From the IMG/VR virus record IMGVR_UViG_3300026519_000068, positions 1 through 22,532 of that record: a stretch of 22,532 bases of DNA, one strand, 5' to 3'. Each line of letters starts with the position of its first letter. The stretch's first letter is position 1. The notes below the pieces were generated by a model. It was given only the letters and a program-made list of their open reading frames with translations, searched no databases and had not been told where the DNA came from. Position numbers and translations under genes: made by a program. This document shows, one piece after another, positions 1 through 4,908 of this stretch. Source of the DNA: a virus.

Positions 1-2
1 AT

Positions 3-215
3 CAGATCCAAGATAAGTTCGCATGGACAGCCTCCAGACTTTATCTGGAAGAGAAAGAAGACTTCTTCGATACATACGAAGAAGCTTTGAAACAAGCCCA
101 AGAGGATATCCTTACTGGAGAACGTAAAGAGGCGTACGTAGTAGAAGTACGGGCAGTAGTTAAACAGAAGAAGCCTGAAGTTCAAGAACAAGATGTACAA
201 ACAGAGGAGATATAA
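3..215 (+). CDS. 3' end of an unrecognised gene (partial)
   Basis: An open frame enters from the left edge (first whole codon at 3) and runs 70 codons to a TAA that overlaps the next ATG as TAATG. The visible part is hydrophilic and rich in Glu, Lys and Gln, beginning QIQDKFAWTASRLYLEEKED and ending QTEEI. It looks helical, with no cysteines or membrane segment. I do not recognise it. Its place directly before a single-strand-DNA-binding-like gene suggests it belongs to the DNA metabolism operon, but this is inference only. Confidence 0.75.
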   Translation, partial: QIQDKFAWTASRLYLEEKEDFFDTYEEALKQAQEDILTGERKEAYVVEVRAVVKQKKPEVQEQDVQTEEI

Positions 216-805
216 TGAGCGAGTTCAATCCATTCGAAGATAGTCAGAGCTTTGATAGAGAGCTGATCCCAGAAGGACCACATGCAGCACGGTGTGTACG
301 TGTGATCGAGATCGGGAAGCAGTACTCTCAGAAGTTCGATACAGAATCCGATAAAGTAATCATCGTGTTCTCTGTCCCAGGAGTAACGATTAACATCAAA
401 GGGGAAGAGAAACAGAAGTTCATCTCGAACCCCTTCGGTATCACCAAGAGTTCCTTCGAGCGTAGTACCCTACGCCAGTACGCTAAGGCCCTCTGTCCTG
501 AGGGTGGTACCACACTAGGAGACTTCCTAGATAAGCCATGTCAGATCTATGTGGTACATGCAGGTGAAGCCGATAAGCGATACGATAAGCTCGATAGCGT
601 ATCCCCTATTCTCCCTGGCATTGAAGTACCCCCTCTGGATACCGAGCCGTACTGGTTCCAGTGGAACAACCCTGACCCTGAGGTATGGAAGAAGATCCCT
701 CCGTATACTCAAGAGACTATCCTGAAGGCTACGAACTATCCTGGCTCGTACGTTGAGGAGATGGTGAACTCTTTGGGCAACACCACGGATGATCTACCTA
801 TATAG
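215..805 (+). CDS. Putative phage single-stranded DNA-binding protein
   Basis: The 196-aa product has a beta-rich core (about residues 20-125) and an acidic C-terminus ending DDLPI. This resembles the acidic tip used by SSB proteins to recruit partners. The stretch around residues 70-115 (PFGITKSSFERSTLRQ, then GDFLDKPCQIYVVH) is typical of phage proteins that sit beside recombination or replication genes and are annotated as ssDNA-binding. The start is supported by GAGGAG five bases upstream and a TAATG overlap with the previous gene. The downstream methyltransferase and FEN nuclease fit a DNA-processing role. The fold assignment is inference; another OB-fold accessory protein is possible. 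Confidence 0.6.
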   Translation: MSEFNPFEDSQSFDRELIPEGPHAARCVRVIEIGKQYSQKFDTESDKVIIVFSVPGVTINIKGEEKQKFISNPFGITKSSFERSTLRQYAKALCPEGGTTLGDFLDKPCQIYVVHAGEADKRYDKLDSVSPILPGIEVPPLDTEPYWFQWNNPDPEVWKKIPPYTQETILKATNYPGSYVEEMVNSLGNTTDDLPI

Positions 806-813
806 AGTAGAAC

Positions 814-849
814 GGGTATGGCTAGGCTTGGCCACCCTAGCCATAACCC
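814..849 (+). other. Strong hairpin in the spacer before the methyltransferase gene
   Basis: TATGGCTAGG (817-826) and CCTAGCCATA (836-845) pair perfectly over 10 bp around a 9-base loop. The stem extends by GG/CC pairs with one bulge. No T-run follows, so it is not a classical terminator. It may be an RNA processing or stability element, or may affect access to the GTG start at 868. Confidence 0.6.
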
Positions 850-867
850 TGATATTATGGGTGATAG

Positions 868-1446
868 GTGAGAGTTCTAGTAGCCTGCGAGTTCAGCGGG
901 ATAGTGAGAGAAGCATTCAAGAAGAAGGGGCATGATGCCTGGAGTATTGACTACCTGCCAACAGAGATCGAAGGTAATCATATACAGGGCGATGTAAGGG
1001 ATCATCTATCAGATGGATGGGATCTGATGATAGCCCACCCGCCATGTACTCACATAGCAGTATCTGGAAACAGGTGGTGGTCAGGTACTCCCGAACGAGA
1101 ACAGTCGTTAGAATTTATAAGAGAGCTTCTATTCTGTGAGATACCAAGGATTGCATTGGAGAATCCAGTATCTGTCATAAGCTCTCGGATACGAAAGCCA
1201 GATCAAATTATACAACCATGGCAATTTGGCCACGATGCAAGCAAGAAGACCTGTCTCTGGTTAAAGAGTTTACCGAAGCTAGTGCCAACTAAGATAATTA
1301 TAAAAGATAGGTATGCTAATCAAACACCATCAGGTCAGAATAACTTAGGGCCAAGTGAAGATAGGTGGAAGCTACGGTCACGAACATATACTGGAATAGC
1401 TGAAGCTATGGCGGACCAATGGGATGCATGCATTAGTAGATCTTGA
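868..1446 (+). CDS. C5-cytosine DNA methyltransferase-like protein
   Basis: The 192-aa protein starts MRVLVACEFSGIVREAF, a motif I-like SAM-binding strand and turn. It carries PPC at 58-60 within AHPPCTH, matching C5-methyltransferase motif IV with its catalytic cysteine, and ENP at 99-101, close to the motif VI ENV. Near the C-terminus is a conserved-looking TYTGIAEAMADQW segment. It is shorter than full C5 methyltransferases (over 300 aa) and has no obvious target-recognition domain. Compact proteins of this type are common in phages and are annotated as DNA methyltransferases. The GTG start at 868 gives the expected N-terminus; the ATG at 857 is out of frame. Target and activity are unknown. 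The gene overlaps the next by 23 bases. Confidence 0.7.
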   Translation: MRVLVACEFSGIVREAFKKKGHDAWSIDYLPTEIEGNHIQGDVRDHLSDGWDLMIAHPPCTHIAVSGNRWWSGTPEREQSLEFIRELLFCEIPRIALENPVSVISSRIRKPDQIIQPWQFGHDASKKTCLWLKSLPKLVPTKIIIKDRYANQTPSGQNNLGPSEDRWKLRSRTYTGIAEAMADQWDACISRS

Positions 1447-2176
1447 TATTTTATGCTACGAGATGGGGTCAGCAAGGGACCCGGACACGAAGGCACCACT
1501 GAAATGGCCTTTGGTACGGGCAAGAGTAGAAGAAAGAATTGAGAACATCCTTAATGCAGTAGAAGCCAGTTCATGGCAGGGGTATTTAACAGGAGAGGGG
1601 AATTTCAGAGATGCACTCGGTACTATACTACCCTATAAAGGCACTCGTGATAGGTCTGAGCGGCCTTTTTGGTACTCTGGTGTTTATCACTACCTTAGAG
1701 ATAATCGAGGTGCAATTGTGGTACATGGGATGGAAGCTGATGATGCAATTTCCATCGAGCATACACTTGATGGGGATAGTACTATCATTTGTACTAGGGA
1801 CAAGGACTTACGAATGGTGCCGGGATGGCATTATACGTGGCCTTCATTTAACCAAGAAGAGCGAGAACCATTCTACATAGGAGAGATCGATGGACTACGG
1901 AATTTTTATAGCCAGCTCCTTACTGGTGACCGTTCTGATAACATACTGGGCCTATATAACGTGGGACCTAAGTCGGCTTGTGTACAAAGAGTACAAGAAT
2001 TCGAAACGGAACTCGACATGTTCCGAGAGGTCAAAGAACAGTACCGATTAAGGTTCGGATCGTACTGGGATATGTTCATGTGTGAGAACGGACGTCTCCT
2101 CTGGTTAAAACGAACCGAAGATGATGATTGGTATCATAGACAGAAGGAATTAGAACGTGTGGTTACAGATTCTTAA
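1424..2176 (+). CDS. FEN-family 5'-3' exonuclease / flap endonuclease
   Basis: The 250-aa product has the order of motifs seen in phage 5' nucleases (T5 D15, T4 RNase H and PolI N-domain family). An N-terminal LVDLDILCY includes the first metal-binding Asp. An arch-like YKGTRDRSERP lies at 71-81, EADD at 104-107, TRDKDL at 124-129 and GDRSDN at 168-173. GLYNVGPKSA at 176-185 is the helix-3-turn-helix that binds DNA. All expected acidic residues are present, so it should be active in removing 5' flaps or RNA primers or degrading DNA 5'-3'. The gene starts inside the methyltransferase gene, so the two are probably translated together. Confidence 0.92.
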   Translation: MHALVDLDILCYEMGSARDPDTKAPLKWPLVRARVEERIENILNAVEASSWQGYLTGEGNFRDALGTILPYKGTRDRSERPFWYSGVYHYLRDNRGAIVVHGMEADDAISIEHTLDGDSTIICTRDKDLRMVPGWHYTWPSFNQEEREPFYIGEIDGLRNFYSQLLTGDRSDNILGLYNVGPKSACVQRVQEFETELDMFREVKEQYRLRFGSYWDMFMCENGRLLWLKRTEDDDWYHRQKELERVVTDS

Positions 2177-2573
2177 GCTCCTGAACCCCTTAGGGATAAT
2201 CGAAGGGGTACTCGAGGACCGGAAGAACAAGAGAGAAGTGAAGTCCGCTATAAAACAGAAGCAGCTTGAGAACATCAAAGCTGGTAGAATAGCAGAGGCT
2301 GAGTGGAATCTTCAGGGGGCTAAGAACGCAGCTGGCTCTTGGAAGGATGAGTGGCTACTGGTACTATTCAGTATCCCTTTAATAGGCTCATTCCTACCCC
2401 CAATGGTACCACACATCACAAAGGGATTCGAAGTCTTAGCTACGATGCCAGCATGGTACCAAGGAGCTTTTGCTGTGGCAGTAGCTGCATCGTACGGGTA
2501 CCAGAAGTACGCTAAGACTCAGTTCAATAGGGCGTATACATTACCAAGTGAGAAGAATGGCACGTTGTCCTAG
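2157..2573 (+). CDS. Holin-like membrane protein
   Basis: The 138-aa protein has a charged N-terminal region (about 20-60, rich in Lys, Glu and Arg). Two hydrophobic stretches follow: about 66-85 (WLLVLFSIPLIGSFLPP) and about 98-115 (MPAWYQGAFAVAVAASYGYQ). The layout of basic/helical N-terminus, WKDEWLLVL and later hydrophobic pair resembles the phage and gene-transfer-agent 3TM holin family, where the C-terminal part sits in the inner membrane. The GTG start at 2157 overlaps the FEN gene by 20 bases; later starts would trim the N-terminus. An M15 endolysin and another small membrane protein lie downstream, supporting a lysis role. The family assignment is tentative. Confidence 0.6.
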   Translation: MWLQILKLLNPLGIIEGVLEDRKNKREVKSAIKQKQLENIKAGRIAEAEWNLQGAKNAAGSWKDEWLLVLFSIPLIGSFLPPMVPHITKGFEVLATMPAWYQGAFAVAVAASYGYQKYAKTQFNRAYTLPSEKNGTLS

Positions 2574-2727
2574 GTGCAGAGCACTTCTAGAAGACCAGTG
2601 GGCTATTTACTGCGATAACTGCTGGGATCAGATTGAAGAAGATTACCGCGAAGGATATACCGCAGGTCAGGGGGACTCTCCTGAACCGCCAGAGACGGAT
2701 ATGTCCGATCTGCAAGAAGACGATTAA
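2557..2727 (+). CDS. Small zinc-ribbon protein 1 (56 aa)
   Basis: This short ORF begins at an ATG inside the end of the holin-like gene, after AAGTGAGAAGA, and ends at TAA 2725-2727 within the endonuclease VII gene. It encodes MARCPRCRALL, then CDNCWDQ. The cysteine pairs at 4/7 and 19/22 are spaced for one zinc ion. The second half is acidic and ends EDD. The overlaps on both sides and the clear Cys-x2-Cys pairs make it a likely real gene. No function is known; similar ribbons bind DNA, RNA or protein. Confidence 0.65.
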   Translation: MARCPRCRALLEDQWAIYCDNCWDQIEEDYREGYTAGQGDSPEPPETDMSDLQEDD

Positions 2728-2965
2728 AGACCCAGTACTTGATCATGATCATGATACTGGGGCAGTAAGGGATACCCTCTGCAGGAATTGTAATAGGTTC
2801 GAGGGTAAGGTTCTACAATGGGCTAAGACTGTCCCTTTGGACAGAGTACAGCTCCTAAGAAATCTAGCGAGATACTGGGTACGACACAAACAGAACCGAC
2901 ATGGCTTGATCCACCCAGGTAAAACCAAACGGAGACGCCGTCGGAAGACTAAAAGGAGATCCTAA
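2633..2965 (+). CDS. Recombination endonuclease VII-like HNH nuclease
   Basis: The 110-aa product carries the endonuclease VII core: CPIC at 24-27, DHDHDTG at 37-43 and CRNCN at 50-54. The four cysteines bind structural zinc, and the Asp/His cluster and Asn form the beta-beta-alpha-metal active site. The family cleaves Holliday junctions and branched DNA before packaging. It starts at TTG 2633, which yields MKKITAKDIP, an N-terminus that looks usual for these proteins; no better start precedes the core. The protein ends in a very basic tail (about residues 97-110, RRRRRKTKRRS), likely to increase DNA binding. It overlaps zinc-ribbon gene 1 by 95 bases and the next gene by TAATG. Confidence 0.88.
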   Translation: MKKITAKDIPQVRGTLLNRQRRICPICKKTIKDPVLDHDHDTGAVRDTLCRNCNRFEGKVLQWAKTVPLDRVQLLRNLARYWVRHKQNRHGLIHPGKTKRRRRRKTKRRS

Positions 2966-3219
2966 TGGAACTGCATGAAATGGATACAGTACGTGAAGTG
3001 ATCGAAGCTCTTGTGGCAGAGATCGGACCTGACGCTGTGCCGGAAGAGATCGATGTAGACGGGGCTCTTGCCCTTGTTAGCACCGAAATCGCAGATACTG
3101 ATGTAGATGCTTTTATTGAAGCTGTAGCAGAAGGAGGCAATGATGCCCAGACAGAAGAAGGTACCGACTCTCAGGTGGAAGCAAGTGCCGAGGTCCAAGC
3201 TGAGTCGACTGTTGCTTAG
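2965..3219 (+). CDS. Highly acidic small protein (84 aa)
   Basis: The ATG overlaps the endonuclease stop as TAATG, with AGGAG just upstream (2954-2958). The 84-aa product contains a single Arg, no Lys and many Asp/Glu. Its first 55 residues look helical, with alternating hydrophobic and acidic positions (REVIEALVAEIGPDAVPEEI). The tail is a Glu/Ser/Ala-rich linker. I do not recognise it. Acidic phage microproteins can mimic DNA or bind basic partners, and the preceding nuclease has a very basic tail, but any link is speculation. Its last 80 bases overlap another ORF (3140-3289). Confidence 0.75.
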   Translation: MELHEMDTVREVIEALVAEIGPDAVPEEIDVDGALALVSTEIADTDVDAFIEAVAEGGNDAQTEEGTDSQVEASAEVQAESTVA

Positions 3220-3289
3220 CTCCGAAGCTAAACTTCAGCAGTGGGACGAAAATAGTAACCGGTACGTAGATGTACCATTCGTGGAGTAA
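3140..3289 (+). CDS. Hidden basic microprotein overlapping the acidic gene
   Basis: This 49-codon ORF opens at tandem ATGs (3140 and 3143). AGGAGG at 3133-3138 lies five bases before the second ATG. It runs in the +1 frame through the end of the acidic gene and continues across 3220-3289, which would otherwise be empty, stopping three bases before the next ATG at 3293. The product begins MMPRQKKVPTLRWKQVPRSK, strongly basic, and ends in a mixed segment (LQQWDENSNRYVDVPFVE). A strong ribosome site and an exact fit to the gap support it. Function is unknown. Confidence 0.55.
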   Translation: MMPRQKKVPTLRWKQVPRSKLSRLLLSSEAKLQQWDENSNRYVDVPFVE

Positions 3290-3292
3290 CCA

Positions 3293-3481
3293 ATGAAAGA
3301 GATCCTTAACATCTTCAAGACATGGTTCACGAAGTCATGGGATAAGATCGCTACCCTAGGCGCATCAGCAGGAGCTGGTGCTGGGGTACTGATGTTCATG
3401 TCTGAACCGGACCAATGGTTCTATGGGGCCATGGCTGGCCTCGTAGGTAGGCTGATCTCTTACGTGCAGATCAGGATCTGA
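3293..3481 (+). CDS. Small membrane protein, possible holin
   Basis: The 62-aa protein has an amphipathic, Lys/Trp-rich N-terminus (MKEILNIFKTWFTKSWDKI). A Gly/Ala-rich hydrophobic stretch follows at about 20-36 (TLGASAGAGAGVLMFM), then a second one at about 41-57 (QWFYGAMAGLVGRLISYV). Two short membrane segments and small size fit a class II holin or a related pore or antiholin. It lies between other small genes and one gene upstream of the endolysin region. The downstream start overlaps its stop as TGATG. With the holin-like gene at 2157 the cluster may have a holin/antiholin pair; the sequence does not show which is which. Confidence 0.55.
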   Translation: MKEILNIFKTWFTKSWDKIATLGASAGAGAGVLMFMSEPDQWFYGAMAGLVGRLISYVQIRI

Positions 3482-3630
3482 TGAAGAAGTCCCTTATAGC
3501 TCCCTGTCCTGAATGTGGCGCAAGAGATATCCTTGCTATCGTTCAGGACTGGGACGAGGGCATCATCAAGAGAACATGTTTAGTATGTGATCATACATGG
3601 ATAGGAACATTATACGATGACACGAAATAG
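3481..3630 (+). CDS. Small zinc-ribbon protein 2 (49 aa)
   Basis: The ATG at 3481 overlaps the previous stop as TGATG. The product MKKSLIAPCPECGARD continues to TCLVCDHTWIG, with Cys pairs at 9/12 and 33/36. The fold suggested is a single rubredoxin-like zinc ribbon with a Trp after the second knuckle. It is clearly similar to the next ORF (shared pattern PCP-C, about 25 residues, C-x2-C, then W-I-G and a final DD), so the two probably arose by duplication. Its function is unknown. Confidence 0.7.
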   Translation: MKKSLIAPCPECGARDILAIVQDWDEGIIKRTCLVCDHTWIGTLYDDTK

Positions 3631-3796
3631 AGATAATTTAAAATACTCGCTTTCGATTCCTTGCCCAAAATGTGAAGAGGTTAGTTTAACTATAACTGTA
3701 GAAGGGTGGGGGACAGAGAGTTGTAATATACAGAGAAAATGTTCATCCTGTGGGGCTAAATGGATAGGGGTAATTCAAGATGATGTTGAAGAGTGA
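3617..3796 (+). CDS. Small zinc-ribbon protein 3 (59 aa)
   Basis: This ORF overlaps protein 2 by 14 bases and the endolysin by 17 bases, so reading is continuous across the cluster. It encodes SIPCPKCEEV, then RKCSSCGAKWIGVIQDD. Cys pairs lie at 16/19 and 42/45, with a fifth Cys at 36. The C-terminal half mirrors protein 2. The local DNA is more A+T-rich than that of its neighbours, which may point to a separate origin. Function is unknown. Confidence 0.7.
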   Translation: MTRNRDNLKYSLSIPCPKCEEVSLTITVEGWGTESCNIQRKCSSCGAKWIGVIQDDVEE

Positions 3797-4088
3797 TGAG
3801 GTTTCGCTACAGAACCTAGTACCACAGGTAGTATTAGCATTGATTATCGTCAATGAAGTATACAATAGTTACGGAGTAGATCTTGTTATCACTAGTGCTA
3901 ATGATAGCATTCATTCTCGCGGGAGCCTACATTACTCGGGGAATGCTGTTGACCTTAGGACTCGTACTCTTCGAGAAGAGGATAGGCCTACGGTCGCAGA
4001 AGAAATCCAAAGGCGATTGAATAAGGACTTCGATGTGGTACTAGAATCAGACCATATTCACCTCGAGTGGCAGCCTAAATATGGGTGA
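3780..4088 (+). CDS. Endolysin, M15-type peptidase
   Basis: The 102-aa protein matches small phage D-Ala-D-Ala or L-Ala-D-Glu peptidases of the M15 family. SLHYSGNAVD supplies H51 and D58 as zinc ligands, with the SxHxxGxAxD pattern. DHIHLEW supplies H94 as third ligand, with H92 beside it, and E89 is the likely catalytic acid. These enzymes cut the peptide bridge of Gram-negative-type peptidoglycan at lysis. There is no signal peptide, so export through a holin is expected. The start has two adjacent ATGs (3780 and 3783). Two small membrane proteins upstream complete a plausible lysis set. The enzyme is short but has all key residues. Confidence 0.88.
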   Translation: MMLKSDEVSLQNLVPQVVLALIIVNEVYNSYGVDLVITSANDSIHSRGSLHYSGNAVDLRTRTLREEDRPTVAEEIQRRLNKDFDVVLESDHIHLEWQPKYG

Positions 4089-4290
4089 TCCAAGAGGTTG
4101 GTGCTATGAATGTGGGAACTACGGAGATATCCTCCAAGGGATCGGAGGGTACTGGTACTGCTATCAGTGTTGGGCTGATACGAACTATGAAGTAGCTAGT
4201 AGGGCTTTTAAGACGGACGAACAAGAAGATAAAAATGAAATTCATAAGAGAGGGGAGGGTGAAGCCCCAGAAGGGTTTCGGTCGAGTTAG
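4081..4290 (+). CDS. Small zinc-ribbon protein 4 (69 aa)
   Basis: The start lies eight bases inside the endolysin gene. The product has CYEC at 8-11 and CYQC at 27-30, embedded in Gly/Tyr/Trp-rich sequence (GGYWYCYQCWAD). A charged tail follows, with no cysteine. It resembles protein 5 around the second knuckle (GYWYCYQC versus GYRWCVEC). Function is unknown; a zinc-bound single ribbon is the likely fold. Confidence 0.7.
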   Translation: MGDPRGWCYECGNYGDILQGIGGYWYCYQCWADTNYEVASRAFKTDEQEDKNEIHKRGEGEAPEGFRSS

Positions 4291-4384
4291 TTGCCCCAAG
4301 TGTGGGGGATGGATGTACTACATGATCAACATATACGGGGGCTACAGATGGTGTGTAGAGTGCTCGTATAGAAAAGAGTTCTAG
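4235..4384 (+). CDS. Small zinc-ribbon protein 5 (49 aa)
   Basis: It opens at ATG 4235 inside gene 4 (overlap 56 bases) and stops at TAG 4382-4384, just before the gene-free zone. The product begins MKFIREGRVKPQKGFGRVSC. CPKC at 20-23 and CVEC at 40-43 flank aromatic residues. The N-terminus is basic, so nucleic-acid binding is possible. It is the last + strand gene, and its stop codon lies within a GC-rich inverted repeat. Confidence 0.65.
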   Translation: MKFIREGRVKPQKGFGRVSCPKCGGWMYYMINIYGGYRWCVECSYRKEF

Positions 4385-4423
4385 CAGGGGACTGCATGGC
4401 CCCTTCCTCCCGAGGCCCCTGCT
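4383..4423 (+). repeat. Inverted repeat at the end of the + strand operon
   Basis: AGCAGGGG (4383-4390) and CCCCTGCT (4416-4423) are perfect 8-bp arms around a 25-base loop, beginning in the stop codon of the last zinc-ribbon gene. No T-run follows directly. It may protect the 3' end of the message or work with the adjoining hairpin. Confidence 0.5.
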
Positions 4424-4428
4424 GAACA

Positions 4429-4473
4429 GGCCCCCGTAAGACCGCAATGGCAGGGGGCCACCTAATTTTCTTT
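4429..4473 (+). terminator. Probable first terminator of the + strand operon
   Basis: GGCCCCC (4429-4435) pairs with GGGGGCC (4453-4459) and is followed by ACCTAATTTTCTTT. The T-rich run starts a few bases late, so termination may be partial. It lies directly after the last + strand gene. Confidence 0.5.
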
Positions 4474-4491
4474 ATGTTGAGATCAACATAA
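4472..4491. promoter_or_regulatory. Perfect 9-bp dyad, possible operator
   Basis: TTATGTTGA and TCAACATAA (4472-4480 and 4483-4491) are a perfect dyad with a two-base centre. That is too tight for a good RNA hairpin but typical of a dimeric regulator's binding site. No repressor gene is visible in the window, so function is open. Confidence 0.4.
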
Positions 4492-4600
4492 GCCAAGACT
4501 GCCAAGAGGAGGCCTGAGTAGCTACAGGTGCTGTGATACTTGGCAGCAACTTGGGGAGTTGGCCCCATGGGCTCAGCGGTTCTTGGGGACTCCTCCAGCA
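4492..4600 (+). other. Gene-free, possibly structured RNA segment
   Basis: No credible ORF is seen. CTGCCAAG (4499-4506) pairs perfectly with CTTGGCAG (4539-4546), enclosing CCTG/CAGG. Further on, GGGGAGT and ACTCCTC can pair with one G-U, enclosing GGCCC/GGGCT. These nested pairings suggest a folded RNA, either a leader or a trans-acting RNA, but no family is recognised. Confidence 0.35.
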
Positions 4601-4603
4601 CTA

Positions 4604-4646
4604 CTAGGTATCATTATTGACAGATGTGGTACCTAGGAAGTAGAAT
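4604..4646 (+). promoter_or_regulatory. Sigma70-type promoter inside an inverted repeat
   Basis: TTGACA (4617-4622) is separated by 18 bases from TAGAAT (4641-4646), a perfect -35 and a 5/6 -10. The repeat arms CTAGGTA (4604-4610) and TACCTAG (4630-4636) flank the -35 and enter the spacer, where a regulator could block polymerase. No gene follows; a terminator lies about 40 bases downstream. Confidence 0.55.
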
Positions 4647-4652
4647 CCGAAC

Positions 4653-4718
4653 CCTGGCTTAATCAGGTAGTACGATTCACCCGAAAGCCCCTGGTCTAGC
4701 GGCCAGGGGTTTTCTTTT
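4653..4718 (+). ncRNA. Candidate phage small RNA
   Basis: The promoter at 4617-4646 would start a transcript near 4653, ending at the terminator tail near 4718, giving an RNA of about 65 bases with no ORF. It could form a hairpin CCTG-loop-CAGG (in CCTGGCTTAATCAGG), a single-stranded stretch GTACGATTCACCCGAAAG, then the terminator stem. That is the layout of many bacterial small RNAs. The start site is inferred and no expression data are available. Confidence 0.4.
4688..4718 (+). terminator. Strong rho-independent terminator, + strand
   Basis: CCCCTGG (4688-4694) and CCAGGGG (4703-4709) form a perfect 7-bp stem with an 8-base loop, followed at once by TTTTCTTTT. It ends rightward transcription before the opposing late operon. 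Confidence 0.85.
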
Positions 4719-4724
4719 GCCCAC

Positions 4725-4755
4725 AAAAAAGCCCGGGGGATCACTCCGCCCGGGC
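4725..4755 (-). terminator. Rho-independent terminator of the late operon, - strand
   Basis: GCCCGGG (4731-4737) and CCCGGGC (4749-4755) form a perfect GC-rich stem. On the - strand it is followed by six T (AAAAAA at 4725-4730 on the + strand). It lies past the last - strand gene and opposes the + terminator a few bases away. Confidence 0.85.
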
Positions 4756-4781
4756 AATGCCCTAAGGTAGGGGTCTAATTG

Positions 4782-4890
4782 CCCCTCAGACGGCCTGTAT
4801 GGCTCTCTGAGAGGCTTTTGAGGGGTACCCAGTAGGTAGGTATAGGTCTAGAGAACGTCGCTCAGAGAGGCTTACAGAGCGTCTGAGGGG
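4782..4890 (-). other. Structured 3' region of the late operon with two alternative pairings
   Basis: CCCCTCAGACG (4782-4792) is the exact complement of CGTCTGAGGGG (4880-4890), an 11-bp stem enclosing 87 bases. The same left arm can pair instead with TGAGGGG at 4819-4825 (7 bp). Related GAGAGGCTT sequences occur at about 4809-4818 and 4865-4873. No gene lies here. It could be a stable 3' untranslated RNA, or a structure read from either strand. Confidence 0.5.
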
Positions 4891-4908
4891 GTATTACCTA
4901 TTGGCTAT

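Noticed and set aside
1611-1880. 89-codon ORF within the FEN nuclease gene
   Set aside because: It overlaps the nuclease's conserved motifs in another frame. Its hydrophobic translation follows from the overlapping codons, and no ribosome site was seen.
4326-4601. 91-codon - strand ORF across the convergence zone
   Set aside because: It crosses hairpins and a terminator-like element, runs opposite a zinc-ribbon gene and has no ribosome site or recognisable content.
4617-4720. tRNA-like appearance (CTGGTCTAGCGGCCAGG, GATTC)
   Set aside because: The pieces resemble D- and T-arm sequences, but no acceptor stem, 7-base anticodon loop with T33, or proper T-arm can be built. The terminator stem explains the first piece.
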